A program made the position numbers and the translations under genes. Below, one piece after another: positions 10,384 through 21,139 of a stretch of DNA of 28,768 bases (positions are counted from its first letter, which is position 1; each line of letters starts with the position of its first letter). Source of the DNA: Cudoniella acicularis (Eukaryota; Ascomycota; Leotiomycetes; Helotiales; Helotiaceae); NCBI GenBank assembly GCA_013054445.1, contig JAAMPI010000662.1:1-28768 (forward strand). The letters are read 5' to 3'. Below the pieces are notes generated by a model, which saw nothing but the letters and a program-made list of their open reading frames with translations, had not been told where the DNA came from and searched no databases.

Positions 10384-11951
10384 ATGAACCCTTCTCCAAA
10401 GACTCAGACCGTAACATCTAACGGCATCTACCACGCTTTACCAACTTTCTCGCCCGATGTCAAAGATCTCACTGCTATTGTGACGGGTGCGAATGGTATC
10501 TCTGGCTATCATATGGTAAAGGTTCTTGCCGCCGCCCCTGAAAGATGGAAGAAAATATACTGTCTGTCACGACGACCTCCACCAGATTATTTCTTTGAGG
10601 GCCTGGGCGAAGGAGCATCACGAGTTGAGCATGTTTCGCTTGACTTTCTATCCAAGCCGGAGGAGATCGCAGCAAGCTTGAAGAAACAGCTATCTCATGT
10701 GTATGTCCCCATGTGCAATGATTATTGACGAATGGCTCACTCACGATGTCTTGCATCATTCTAGCGACTATGTATTCTTCTTTTCGTACATGCAACCTGC
10801 TCAGAAAGGCGGCATTCTCTCCATGTGGTCAAATGCAAACGAGTTGGCCAAAGTCAATGGTAAGCAAGCAAAATTTGCCTCCGACAATGCAATAGCTGAC
10901 TAAATCCCAGCCGGATTGATCGAACACTTCCTTGGAGGCTTGAAGCAGGCAAACTTGATTCCAAAGCGATTCCTGCTCCAGACAGGAGCAAAGAATTATG
11001 GATTCCACATTGGCCCTGCGACGAGTCCGTCATTCGAGTTCGATCCCCGCGTGACGCTCGAAGACAATTTCTACTATCCGCAGGAGGACTTACTTTCCAA
11101 GTTCTGCCAGGAAACTGGTACGCAGTGGAATGTTGTAAGTATTATTCCCAGAGCAGTCTTTCCAGTTTTGAACGTTTCGGATCAGCTGTGACTAACACTG
11201 CTTTTCAGGTACGCCCATCCTACATTATTGGCGCTGTGCGCGACAACCTTCTCAACCATATGGTTGGCATCACGATTTATGCCGCTGTCCAAGCATACCT
11301 GAAGAAGCCACTCGCCTTTCCCGGAGACTATATCGCTTGGGATAGAGAGTACTGCCAAAGCTCAGCAATGATGAATGCTTACCTGGAAGAGTGGGCTGTT
11401 CTCACGAAGGAAGCAGGCAACGAGGCCTTCAATGCCCAGGATGGCTTACCATTCACATGGGGGCGGCTTTGGCCATACTTGGCCAACTGGTATGACACCA
11501 CCTGGACCCCACCTGAGTCAGACGAATCACAGTATCGAGTCTTTGAATCGAGACATAAGCAGGGAACTCCGAGAGGGTATGTCACCATGGGTAAAGTGAC
11601 AGATAGTAGTTGCTGACAGAAGATAGATACGGACCTTATGGTGTGACCAGGTCTACATTCAGTCTCATGGAATGGTCCGAGCAGTCTGAGGTCGTAAAGG
11701 CATGGGAGGAGCTGAAGAAAGAACATGGTCTGCTGATCGACCCATTTAAGGACCGAGCACAGATTTTTGGAATGACAGACTCGGCTGTCATTGGAGGCTG
11801 GGCACTGTCTCTTAGCATGCGAAAAGCAAGAAATTTGGGCTTTCATGCTTCAGTCGATTCGTATGAATCCATGTTCGATGTTGCTCAGGAGTTGTCAAAG
11901 TTGAAGGTTTCTCCTCCATTGAGTCAGAAGACATTTGAAGAGAGAGTATGA
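10384..11951 (+). CDS. PRISE-type SDR enone reductase (progesterone 5-beta-reductase/iridoid synthase-like)
   Basis: Predicted soluble NAD(P)H-dependent reductase of 442 residues. Exons are 10384-10700, 10765-10859, 10911-11134, 11209-11576 and 11627-11951. All introns are GT-AG, 50-74 bp, and keep the frame. The Rossmann motif is T-G-A-N-G-I-S-G (G35, G38, G41), followed by L-S-R-R-P, the usual NADPH-phosphate contact. The PRISE catalytic pair is present: Lys165 in T-G-A-K-N-Y-G and Tyr192/193 in F-Y-Y-P-Q-E-D. R-P-S-Y-I-I-G follows, as in the family. Plant members reduce the C=C bond of enones or enals; fungal copies are often annotated as sirQ-like and sit in metabolite clusters. Intron 4 needs the AG at 11626, because the earlier AG at 11619 would put a stop in frame. 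It lies on the opposite strand from, and is cut off by transposon debris from, the BBE gene, so cluster membership is an inference. Confidence 0.9.
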
Positions 11952-12216
11952 AGCCTGATGGCAGACAGCTGTAAATTGAGTTGGATCGAATACACAATTT
12001 ATTTCCTTCATCTAGGTTTTCTTCCCAGATGATGCAGTCTCCCAAGTGCCCATTTCATAGGGAGAATGTGGCCTTCATGATAGAACCGTATACATCTCTC
12101 TTCTCTCGAGTTCTGGTTATGCCATCCGTGATATTTTAGAAAGTGGCGCGTCGATAATTCATCGTATTTCACCTGCCTCTGGAAACAAGTGAAAAGTGTG
12201 AAGAAACTATATTCTG

Positions 12217-12428
12217 CTAGTAACTCTTAGGCAACCCTAAAACCCCCCCTCCAATGTAGTTGAAAATCATCTCTCGACTAACTGGAGTAAGGCGAGGAAT
12301 AAAAACTTCACGCAAGTACCGCTCAACATGATACTCTTTCACATACCCCATTCCTCCATGACACATGACTGCACGCTCACAAGCCTTGAAGGCTGCCTCA
12401 GCAGCGAGATATTTCGGGTACGCTTATT
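12217..12428 (-). pseudogene. C-terminal stump of an acyl-CoA dehydrogenase
   Basis: The minus strand reads Y-P-K-Y-L-A-A-E-A-A-F-K-A-C-E-R-A, then H-G-G-M-G-Y-V-K-E-Y-H-V-E-R-Y, and ends G-L-P-K-S-Y with a stop at 12217. This is the last 65-70 residues of a fungal acyl-CoA dehydrogenase, including the conserved H-G-G-x-G block of the C-terminal helical domain. The frame ends at about 12428, two bases before an LTR-like TGTCACAG. No earlier part of the gene is present to the right, so at least five sixths of the protein is missing. Confidence 0.8.
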
Positions 12429-12429
12429 A

Positions 12430-12641
12430 TGTCACAGACCTGGTTTAACGCACAGTCCTACGACTAAGGAGACTCAGACAGTGTGACGCTATATGCAACA
12501 GGAGGCTGCGACGCGGCCCCTGACCCCTTATCACGTGCCCTCGCTTGCCAGCACTCACCTCCTGTATATAGACCCCTTAAGGGGTACCTCTTCCTTCTTC
12601 TCTCGTCAGCTTAGTTTCTTCGTAATATAGCACCTTCTTAC
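12430..12641. repeat. LTR-like sequence related to the window's left end
   Basis: Begins TGTCACAGACCTGGTT, the reverse complement of the sequence ending at 258, and contains TATCACGTG and a TATATAGA box. It ends in a TTACA at about 12641, but that boundary is uncertain. It stands exactly where the acyl-CoA dehydrogenase relic stops. No target duplication was found. Confidence 0.4.
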
Positions 12642-13185
12642 AAATACGTTCCCACGTGACGTCAGGGCCCTGGTGCCTTTGCAGAGCTGTAACAAAAAGG
12701 CAGGATTTTGGCCGGGGTGGGATTTGAGTAAGTAGGGAAATTGGTTAGTTGACATGCCGTTCCGCGGACGTGGTTCTACGAAGTGCAACTTGCTTTTCCC
12801 AAGAAGGCTGAACATCCTCGATAAGGACAGTCAAATCCCCCAGCCATATTTTCAAGGCACTAACCTCGAATGTGTCTCCCGAGATTATCGGGGAGAGAGA
12901 ATGGATGCTTCCGCTTCCGTAGACCTGCAAGTATATGGTCATTGAGGAAATAGCACGCGATGCTTCGTAGCGAGTTTAATCCTCGTAGATTAGATTAGAA
13001 GGATTATAGTAATCGTCGTTAAGCGCCTAAGTTTGTGATCTCACAGAAGCCAACACTCTAGAACGGCAAGCTCGATATGGCGAGGCTAACAATCTAAGTC
13101 TGTCTTTGGGGTCTGAGCGTGAGATTTGCAGGGTATTGGCGCATCAAGTTGGCAGAGCCGCAGCCGCACCTCTATCATCACACTC
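12642..13185. other. Between repeats, no gene recognised
   Basis: Mixed-composition DNA with short open frames on both strands, none of which I recognise. It could be retrotransposon internal sequence or the eroded start of the neighbouring phosphorylase-domain relic. Confidence 0.4.
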
Positions 13186-13189
13186 AGCT

Positions 13190-13851
13190 GAAGTTGATAT
13201 GGAGAGCTGCTTCATACTTCTCATCCATCAGTATGCTCGACGACGTGGGCTCTCTCGATACTCGTTGGTTGCTGTTATATGCCCTCTTGAGGTAGAGGCG
13301 CTCGCGATGATGAGATAACCGGACGAAGACAAGGACTACGGCGAGGGGTTTTCGAAAGACTACAACTTCACGCTCGGCGGGATTGGCGAACACAAGATTG
13401 GCGAACACAACATTGTTATCACGAGCCTCCCCGCAGGACAGCAAGGGCATACGTCCACGGCTGTCGCCGTGCAGCAGACAATGGCGAAGTTCCCGAGGAT
13501 TATATGCATTCTCTTGGTAGGGATCGCTGGTGGTGTGCCTTCCCACAAGAATGATATCCGCCTCGGGGATGTTATAGTCAGTTTTTCTTACGGAAAGTAT
13601 GGAGGAGTGGTACAGTACGACTTTGGGAAGGATAAAGAGCGATTCGAACACAACGGGCAGACAAACTCGGTGCCACAGCAGCTGCTGGAGTATTTAAGCT
13701 CTCTCAAGCTTAGGCACGGCCGAAACCGTAATAATACGAAGCCGAAATACCTCGAGTACCTTAAAACTCAAATGACTGAGGTCGAAAAGCAGGACAGTTC
13801 TAGCGACTGGTTATTTCCAGCCTCGTACAATCATCAAGACAGGTCATATGG
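13190..13851 (+). pseudogene. Nucleoside-phosphorylase (PNP_UDP) domain of an NLR-type gene, truncated
   Basis: One frame with a single TAA stop (13316-13318) encodes the N-terminal domain found in fungal NOD-like receptor and ankyrin/TPR proteins. Readable blocks are Y-S-L-V-A-V-I-C-P-L-E, N-F-T-L-G-G-I-G, S-L-P-A-G, L-V-G-I-A-G-G-V-P, N-D-I-R-L-G-D-V-I-V and G-G-V-V-Q-Y-D-F-G-K, then F-P-A-S-Y-N-H-Q. A 15-bp duplication gives I-G-E-H-K followed by I-G-E-H-N. The frame runs into an LTR at about 13852, before the end of the domain, and no NACHT or repeat region is present. Such proteins act in fungal self/non-self recognition or stress responses; this copy cannot. Bases after the LTR (14074-14160) may be a last scrap (N-K-V-V...V-Q-R-A-M-R), but that is weak. 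Confidence 0.75.
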
Positions 13852-14073
13852 TGTGTTATCAAGTTATCAGGTTCGCAGGACAGGATCGATAACATGATAA
13901 CTCGTGATTACCACCACCTATATAGCCATATAGTTTTTCTTTGTAGAGTTGTGTGCTTAATTTATACAATCTTAGCAAGATAACATTCTACCCTGATCTG
14001 CTTGACACTTCAACGACGATTAAAACCAACATCTCACGTGATATTGCATACCACGTGACAGCAGAACGTTACA
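13852..14073. repeat. Second copy of the 9.9-kb LTR, diverged
   Basis: The 3' part (about 13900-14073) aligns with 10012-10184, sharing CCACCACCTATATAG, AAGATAACATTCTAC and the terminal GCAGAACGTTACA/CACAGAACGTTACA. The 5' part differs and lacks the GGATCC repeats. The ends are TGTGTTATC...GTTACA, with no target duplication. It interrupts the phosphorylase-domain relic. Confidence 0.75.
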
Positions 14074-14198
14074 ACAAGGTGGTTCTCATTGTACAACGTG
14101 CGATGAGACACAAGCGCAACGTCGAGAAGCAAGGGAAGGTCCCCGTGTCCACTACGGCTTAATAGCGTCTAGGAACCCATACCAGCTATACTAGCCTA

Positions 14199-15995
14199 CT
14201 AAGCATTACTTTTCCTACAAATTCTACCATCCGCCGTCTCCTCCGAAAACTCGTGTCCGACTCCAGGTCTTCCGTAGAAGAAGAAGTTAGGATCATACTT
14301 CTTCTTGACTTCAAGCAAACGATCATAGTTGGCACCAAAATAATCCTCTTTCCACGTAGGGTTGTTGAACGTGTTTTCATTCATATAACAACCACCCCCA
14401 GGAGTGAGATCTCGGAACTGCGGTCTGATTACGTCGTTCATGTTCGTATAAAGGTCATCCAAGGTCCCGAGAGGTGTTGTCTGATTCCACGCGGCTTCCG
14501 TGAAAAGGTAGAAAGCTGCGTCTCGCCACGCAGGCATCACGGCATTATCGGTGTTTTGGCTTCCCACGCGGGTATGCGAAACGTTGGTCCCGACTCCTCC
14601 AACAATGTATCTACTATCGGCTGCGAGAATGTTGCGTATGAGGTTTGTGAGAGCAGTCACGTTTTGCTCGACTGTTTCGCGGGGGATGAATCTACCGCTG
14701 ATTACATCGTTGACGGTAAAAATTCCGAAGGGAAGGTTGGATTCGTAACGAGTGTAGTGGTTGTAGAATCCGGTATCCTGACTTGTGGTGAGATCGTATG
14801 TAATGTTGTGCTGATCGAGATAAGTAGTAAAAGGCGCAAGAACGCCAAGAATGTCGTCGGTTGAATGTCCAGGCCAGGTTACGAAGTGAATGGCGAAGGT
14901 CTTTTGGAGGATCTGGAATGGAACTGTGAGACCTGGGAGGCTGTTGTATACCAATTGTTGTTGTTGGAAGAAAGTAATTGCTTGCCAGAACTCATCGCTT
15001 TGAGTGTGATTTAACTGTAAGAGCGCCCCGCCAATAGGTCCGTCTTCATGCGCTTTGGTAACGAGAGACAACACCAATGCAAAGGCGCCGCCACCCCCTC
15101 CTCTCAGAGCCCAGAAGAGGTCCGGGTTCGCTGTCTCATTTGCAACCAAATGCTCACCCATGGCAGTGACCACTTCAAACTCGAGGGTGTTGTCTGGAGC
15201 CAAACCATAGCTGGATGAAAGTGCACCAAACCCGCCTCCTTGAGTATACCCGCCAACGGCTCCCACAGTTGGGCAATACCCCGCAACAACTTGGACATTG
15301 TTGGCGTGTGCTGCCTCGTCTGCTTCAAAGACCTCAATGCCAGCTCCAAGTCGAAGAGCCTTGCCGCTGTAGTACGAGTTCGTATACTCTTCGATAAGCG
15401 TTGTTTGCTTGAGATTGTGCATCCACAAGCTAAGTGCGCCTTTTCCAGTGCTTCTCCCAAGATAATCATGGCCGGTGTTTTTGATGACCAAACGAATATT
15501 GTTCTCCCTAGCGAAGTTGATTCCAGCAATGGCATCTTCGGCGGATGTCACATTGATACTGTAAAATGCCAAGTTCCCCAGTGTACAATTCCCACTGTCG
15601 ACACCGGGGAAAGGACTACAGCTATTGTTTTGGAAGTACGGGGCCATTATGGAAGCTGAACTGCCTAAGCTGAACCACTTGTTAGAATTCTCCTTGGAAT
15701 ATACTAGTATGTGAGATAATTACTGAGGTTCAGGAAAGTTCCACAGATTTTGCAGATTTGTGCAATCTGGGCTATCGAAGCCAGAGACATGGCAAACCTC
15801 GGGAAGAGGCACATTCGAAATCAAACGGCCACCGACGGTGGTGTTCAGAGCTGCCCACTTATCACTGCTTGGCCATTCCGGATCGGTGGGCAAGTAATTG
15901 CAGTTCGGGGCTGGAGTCCCTTGTTGTTGTGCAAGGGCTGAGGATAAAATGGCTCCCAGCGAAAACGCGACGACTGCAGTTTCATGGAACCTCAT
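14199..15995 (-). CDS. Secreted BBE-type FAD-dependent oxidase
   Basis: 577-residue berberine-bridge-like flavoprotein. Exon 1 is 15995-15724, the intron 15723-15661 (63 bp, GTAATT...GCAG) and exon 2 15660-14199. The first 22 residues form a signal peptide ending A-L-A, so it likely enters the secretory pathway; about ten N-x-S/T sites support this. The FAD_binding_4 domain holds L-V-I-K-N-T-G-H-D with His155 and G-Y-C-P-T-V-G with Cys220. The 65-residue spacing fits the bicovalent flavin link of the family. The usual G-G-G-H-G reads G-G-G-F-G. A BBE C-terminal segment (F-F-F-Y-G-R-P-G-V-G) closes the protein. Such enzymes oxidise alcohols, amines or C-C/C-N bonds, producing H2O2, and are common tailoring enzymes in fungal clusters. 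I chose the Met at 15995 because it starts the signal peptide; an in-frame Met 40 codons upstream would bury it. Confidence 0.92.
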
Positions 15996-16965
15996 ACTGA
16001 AAGGAAGGATCCGGTTCCAAAACAAAAAGAGAGTGAAGGATGACAATGAAATCATAGAACAGAAGCTTTTCTGTAAAGACTTCTTGGCCGCGCTAAAACG
16101 ATTCCCTGGATCCACGCATGCTTAATAATTTTTTTTTAATATAAGCCGCAGCTGGACCTGCATTTAAATCCGATATCTGCGAACTTGGTGGCGTCTGCAA
16201 CATAGCGTGTTCTAGGCAGCAGATTTTCTAGATCCCAGCTTCTATGTTGTTCTCATATATTGTCCTAAGCCTATCGGATGTGTTGCCATTACGCCACCCA
16301 TGTGCGACTGGGTGTTTAGCGCGCCTTGGAAACTTCCAATTCTAGTAACCCCCGAGGGAACACTCCACTTTCGGTCAGCCTAGCATGGCTATGGAAATTT
16401 CACAGGTGTTTAATTTGAGTAACCATTAATGTCATAATGCATATAAACTTACTAATTTAGTGCTTGCTTAGGAGGTGAAACTTACCTGGTGCCACGTGAG
16501 TGTGCTATACTAAGATCCTGCATGTTCCTGTATGACTATAGTAGGTACATATGCCCGTAGCATGTCCTACTCGAGGAAACAGCACGGGTGGGTCCTCGAT
16601 GAGGGAGATTGTTATATCAGGGTAGAAGTCTGACATAAGTCCGAATCCGATCGACTCCAACCAAACTCCTCCTGGCGTTCTCATCCACAACGCCATCAAA
16701 ACATAACTTTTCCTCGCGATCTATTAGTACAAGCACAACCTTATCACAGCCTAGACATCTACTAGGTGTGTTGATTTCCCTGGGCCTTTGGAGTTCCGAA
16801 TGATATACCCCGTGCTGCTTTTTAAGAGGGGCATATTTGATTTTCACCAGATGTCTTTGTTTATTCTTAATTTCTATTGATGGTGGACCTATGCCTTCTA
16901 AAGAATGGAGTCTAGTCAACAAAAGATAGCTTTACCAGGTTGGACCGTTCTAGATCTAAGAAGAA
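15996..16965. other. Intergenic (promoter of the BBE gene, 3' end of the UbiA gene)
   Basis: No conserved frame was found. A T9 run at 16129-16137 and a CACGTG at 16493-16498 are present. Small open frames on the minus strand (for example 16617-16922) match nothing I know. Confidence 0.5.
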
Positions 16966-18082
16966 TCAGTAATACTGCGCCCAAAATCTCTCAATGATAC
17001 TATGATCCTTGAACAAGGGCAGGAGCCAAATAATCCCAGTCCAAGCAGTCCAAATCCACCAAGTTCTTTTATCAGCCTTAAATCCTTTCATGAATAAAAT
17101 CCGCAGAACAATAATCCCGCCTACACCCACCGGCAACGAGTACCCCCATAGCCCACAGTCCCAGTAAGCTGGGCACACAACTGACCAAATGGCAGTTGGG
17201 ACAGCAAGAGTCCAGCGTGTAACAGTATCTCCAAGAACTAGTGGCGCAGTTCTTCTTCCCCTAACACGATCACCATCTTGATCCTTCATGTCTTGGTAAT
17301 GCATCGTCGTCCCAATGACTCCGCTTGTTATCAGCAACCACACCCATGCCTTCCCCGAGATGGTGAATTCTTGCTGCGCTGCTACTCGCATAGCACCTTT
17401 ATTGTACTGCGAGAACGCAAAAGCAATGATTATATTCCTTACGATCCAGCCATCATCCCCTCCACCCAAGTCGTTATACATCCACGTCAAGGTAAACAGA
17501 ATGACGGTTTCCTGCCATGCACCGAGGAAGTAGTTAAGACTGAGGACAACGGGGAGAGAGACTAGAAGCAGGCGACGGGTCTGGGATGTGCTGATGCGGC
17601 CGGTGGGGATGGGACGCCATGGTTTGTTGATGGCATCTTCTTCCACTGCTTCGGGGTGGCGCTGGTTTGCAAGATCAAAAATGAGTAGGTTGGCCCAGTT
17701 CCAGAGAATCACGATTGGAATTCTAGCAATAATCTTTAACAAGTCCGGCAAGGCATTATTGGTGAGGGCAGGGCCGGAGAGCGCTGCGGCAATGCCGAAT
17801 AGTGTGTCTGGCCCGACGAAAGTTGCGAAGTCGCTTTCCGTGAATAGCCAGAGGATTTTGAGTAATGTCAATGGAGCCCAGGGGTTTCTTAGGGTATGCT
17901 AAAACTATCGTTAGCAAAAGAAGATTATCGATGGCATATGTGTTACTTGCCTGGGGAATCCTTCGCTGAGTTTGAACTTCAAATTCTTCTTTGTTCAGAC
18001 TTTTCCCCGATATTTTCCCTACTGTACCCAGTTCGGCCTTCATAGATGGAGAAGGTGAGACTGATTTTGAACCTGGCGACAT
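16966..18082 (-). CDS. UbiA-superfamily membrane prenyltransferase or terpene cyclase
   Basis: 354-residue integral membrane protein with about seven to nine hydrophobic helices. Exon 1 is 18082-17951, the intron 17950-17899 (52 bp), exon 2 17898-16966. The intron has a GC donor (CAG|GCAAGT, ending TTTTAG); splicing joins R-R-I-P-Q to H-T-L-R-N-P-W-A-P-L, the family's usual entry. Two prenyl-diphosphate/Mg sites are visible: F-D-L-A-N-Q-R (D119) with E-E-D-A-I-N-K-P-W-R-P to residue 140, and Q-D-M-K-D-Q-D-G-D-R (D247, D250, D252, D254). All acidic residues are present, so the protein looks active. This fungal subgroup includes the fumagillin bergamotene synthase Fma-TC; other UbiA enzymes prenylate aromatic acceptors. 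No PKS or aromatic-acceptor gene is nearby, which favours a cyclase, but sequence alone does not decide. It is probably located in the ER membrane. Confidence 0.9.
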
Positions 18083-18812
18083 TGTGGGGAGCTGTGTCAA
18101 TCTGCTGTGCGTATCGGGCCAACTCAAACCAAGAACCATTCAAAAAGACACTTGAACCTTTTGACGCCAGATCATATATCATCTCGATTCAGAAAAAGAC
18201 AGAGGATGTTTTGCAGCAGCATCTACTGGGCTATTTCATTGTATCCTGTTTTCACAATCAGACCGCACCTATCTCTGAAACACCAAAGCCGGAATCCGGA
18301 GGCTCGGGAAGGAATGGAAGTTACTATATCAGGGCTTTACCGATCATCATATCTACCTAGTTGTAACAAGTAGCATGTAAAATCCTTTTCTGTACACCGT
18401 TTAGAAAGGAAAACCGTTTTAGGTAGTTTCCGAGCTGCGAGAAGGGCAGGCAGTACGGTTTATCAGTTTACCTAATAATAGGTGCCTCAATGGCAGCAGG
18501 GAGTTCAGAACAGAACAATGGAAGGCTATGGCAACTCATGGAGAGATTTAGAGCTATCAAAAATTCCGTAGCCTGTTCAACTGGAGGGCTTGTAAAGGGA
18601 GGGTTACCTAGTACTAAGCGGCTTGCACGTTGAACTCTGGTCGCTTTCTTCTCAGTCTTGAAATTTTATATTTCAATTATATCTTTATAACGATCAAATC
18701 TGGATACCAAACTTAAATAGTACCAAAGGATTGTTCTTAACGATGCTCAATTTACAAATTCGACATTTCAAATTCTATGTGAGTTTCTATTGCTACATAC
18801 AGTACACGACAT
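18083..18812. other. Intergenic (promoter of the UbiA gene)
   Basis: AT-rich toward the P450 end (18650-18800). No conserved frame or repeat was recognised. Short frames at 18046-18373 overlap the UbiA first exon on the other strand and are not genes. Confidence 0.5.
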
Positions 18813-20696
18813 TCAATCTCCACGTTTTTTGAAAGATATCATCAAATCCCCAAAATTGATAGTAAACTTTTCAGTTGCTTTTCCTTCGAACGAAGTTCCA
18901 TCTTCACCGGGCGCAAATGTGATGTCGTATTGAGTGACTAATCTCGCGAGCGTAGTTCGGATGTTCAAAAGCGCCAGAGGCTTACCAATGCAGCCATAAG
19001 TTCCTGTGGAAAGTGGAAGATATCAGCTATTCATACAACTGAACGTCTAATATGGGCGTTGAAATCGACATCCGCGTATCCCTTGGGCTCGTGATGGAGA
19101 CTTACCAGTGGAGAATGGAGCCCAGGCTTTCTTTTCCTTGATCAGGTCTGGCTGTAAATACCAGCGCTCAGGGATAAATTCTTCTGGTTTCTCGTAAATT
19201 TGAGAGCCTATAAAAAATATTAGCCAATATCAACGAATGTGATGACACTCTTGCGGAGCAAACAAGAATCACTAACTTCGTCCAAGCACATATTGCGGAC
19301 ACGAAACAACAGTGTTGCCCGGGATAAACTCCCCGTCTATATCAATGCCTTCCGGAGGGGTCTTTCTCTGAAGCATGGATGGGACTGGTGGGTGCAATCG
19401 TAGAACTTCGTTGATGATTGCATTGAGGTGCTCTAGGTTAGCGATTTTCTCGTTCAAAACCTCTCCATTGGGCTCAGTCATATAAGGAGCTAGCTCTTTG
19501 CGTAACTTTTCGATCTGCTCAGGGTGCTGTGCCAGTTGAAATATAGTAGCCGAAAGTGTGGTTGCCGTTGTATCACTAGGTGTCATTAGTGGTGTATCCG
19601 GGTACTTATACTTCTTCTCAGGGGGCGAGGTAAAAGAAAATGAGGGCTTAGCGGGGACCGACCTGCCAGCAACAACAATCAACTGTGCATCTCCGCGTAA
19701 AAGGTGCATCTCAGCACTGCTAGGCTGCTTTCCTTTCAAAGGTGCCGACAAAGCTGACATGATGTCTGGAACTTCTACTGGAGTCCTCAGTCTCTGTTCC
19801 ATCCGTTGTGCGCAGAAATCAATGAATCTCCACCAGTCCCTCGAAAGTCCAGGGATCGCAATCAGAACCCTGAAAAACCACACTGGAAAGGCAAATGCCA
19901 GTGGCTTCAGGCCGGCAGTCAACAACTGGATTGCCCAATGCTCTCCCTGTTGAAGCATATCGAATGGCTTCCCGAAAGCAAGATCCCCCATGAAGTCAAA
20001 GCTGTACAGATTGAACCATCGGGTAACGTTGACCGGCTGGCCTTCGGACTCGGTAAGATGAAGCATCAATTGCTCGCGATACACTTTTAGTCTCTGCTCG
20101 TATCCACGCAGTGCCTTGTCTCCAAATGCTATGCTCCAAACTCGACGTCTCTCAGTGTGTAGCCGACTGTCGCGGAAGGTCTGCAGGGAAACCATGGGCC
20201 GGGTGAGATCATACCACGCTGCTTTCGTGCATAGTGATCCTTGCCCATAGATTACTTGCACGGCTTTGTGATGGGCGACAGATAGATTGTTGGGTCCGAT
20301 ACGAACGATGGGGCCAAAAGTGTCGTGAAGATGCTTTAGTTGACGGAAACAATCACTACGCCGGTTCTGCCATGGAAGCCAAAAGCTGGTCAACCTGGCC
20401 CATTTCGAGCCCGGAAAACGATTTAGAGGACTGAGAAGCAATCGATAGAAGGCTCGCGACAGGTAAAGGCCTGCAAGGTAGGTCACACCAACCTGGTAGA
20501 CGAGGGTCATGGCCACAGAGAGCGTGCATTGCTGCAATTGAGTAAGAATCACCAACGAAGCTAAACATGAACCGACGAATAACTGGATGTAAAGTACAAC
20601 ATGTAAATGGTGTTCACCGTGCATGAAATAAGTTAAGAAGGAAAGGACACCAGCGGCAAATGAGGTCGGTAGTGCATTTCGGAGCAGGGGCGACAT
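18813..20696 (-). CDS. Cytochrome P450 monooxygenase (first of two)
   Basis: 541-residue microsomal P450. Exons are 20696-19663, 19575-19277, 19207-19106 and 19003-18813; the GT-AG introns are 87, 69 and 102 bp. The first intron has no in-frame stop, but removing it restores the oxygen-binding helix A-G-S-D-T-T (345-348 for S-D-T-T), so it is real. About 100 N-terminal residues are strongly hydrophobic in several stretches, more than the usual single anchor, as in tryprostatin-hydroxylase-like fungal P450s. Other signs are R-F-P-G-S-K-W-A, the E-V-L-R motif (E401-R404), F-I-P-E-R-W and the heme loop F-S-T-G-T-Y-G-C-I-G with Cys483. It likely hydroxylates or oxidises the cluster product in the ER, using a P450 reductase. 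It is divergent from the MFS gene, with a shared 443-bp promoter region. The substrate is unknown. Confidence 0.92.
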
Positions 20697-21139
20697 TACT
20701 GGCTGGGATCTATGGATCAGGTGAAGTGACAGTTGACGGCCAACACGTAAGTAGGCTGCAATCTACTTATCAAATAATCCAATACTCACCCACGAGAATC
20801 AACCCAAAAAGGTAATAGCCATCATCTGGGAGCTAGAATTGGTAAAGTTCTTTTCGTGGGGAATTGGGGCGGAGACTGCCTGAAGCGGGTGGCTTGACGA
20901 GCCCGTCTGCAGTGTAACAGTGATTCGTCCTAACTCCGTTCCGTGCCATTCAGAACCATGCTTGATAACCCTTTGTCATCTCGCTTCAACGTCTACCATT
21001 TGCTGCAGGAGCTTCTTCTCTGCCAACTTTCATCTCAATTTATCAAAACGCCACCACTTCGATCCCTGTGAAAACTTGGTCGTTCAACAAACAGTCTACT
21101 TGTACAATTGGCATTCGAACCCCTTTACATACTATCACA
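20697..21139. promoter_or_regulatory. Shared divergent promoter of P450 and MFS pump
   Basis: 443 bp separate two start codons facing away from each other, so both genes are probably driven and co-regulated from here. A GACG-AGCC-CGTC dyad (20897-20908) stands near the middle. I found no TCG-N5-CGA site of the classical AflR type. The assignment of function to the dyad is a guess. Confidence 0.5.

Noticed and set aside
14253..14864. 203-codon open frame on the plus strand
   Set aside because: It is antisense to the well-supported BBE gene and has no recognisable domain.
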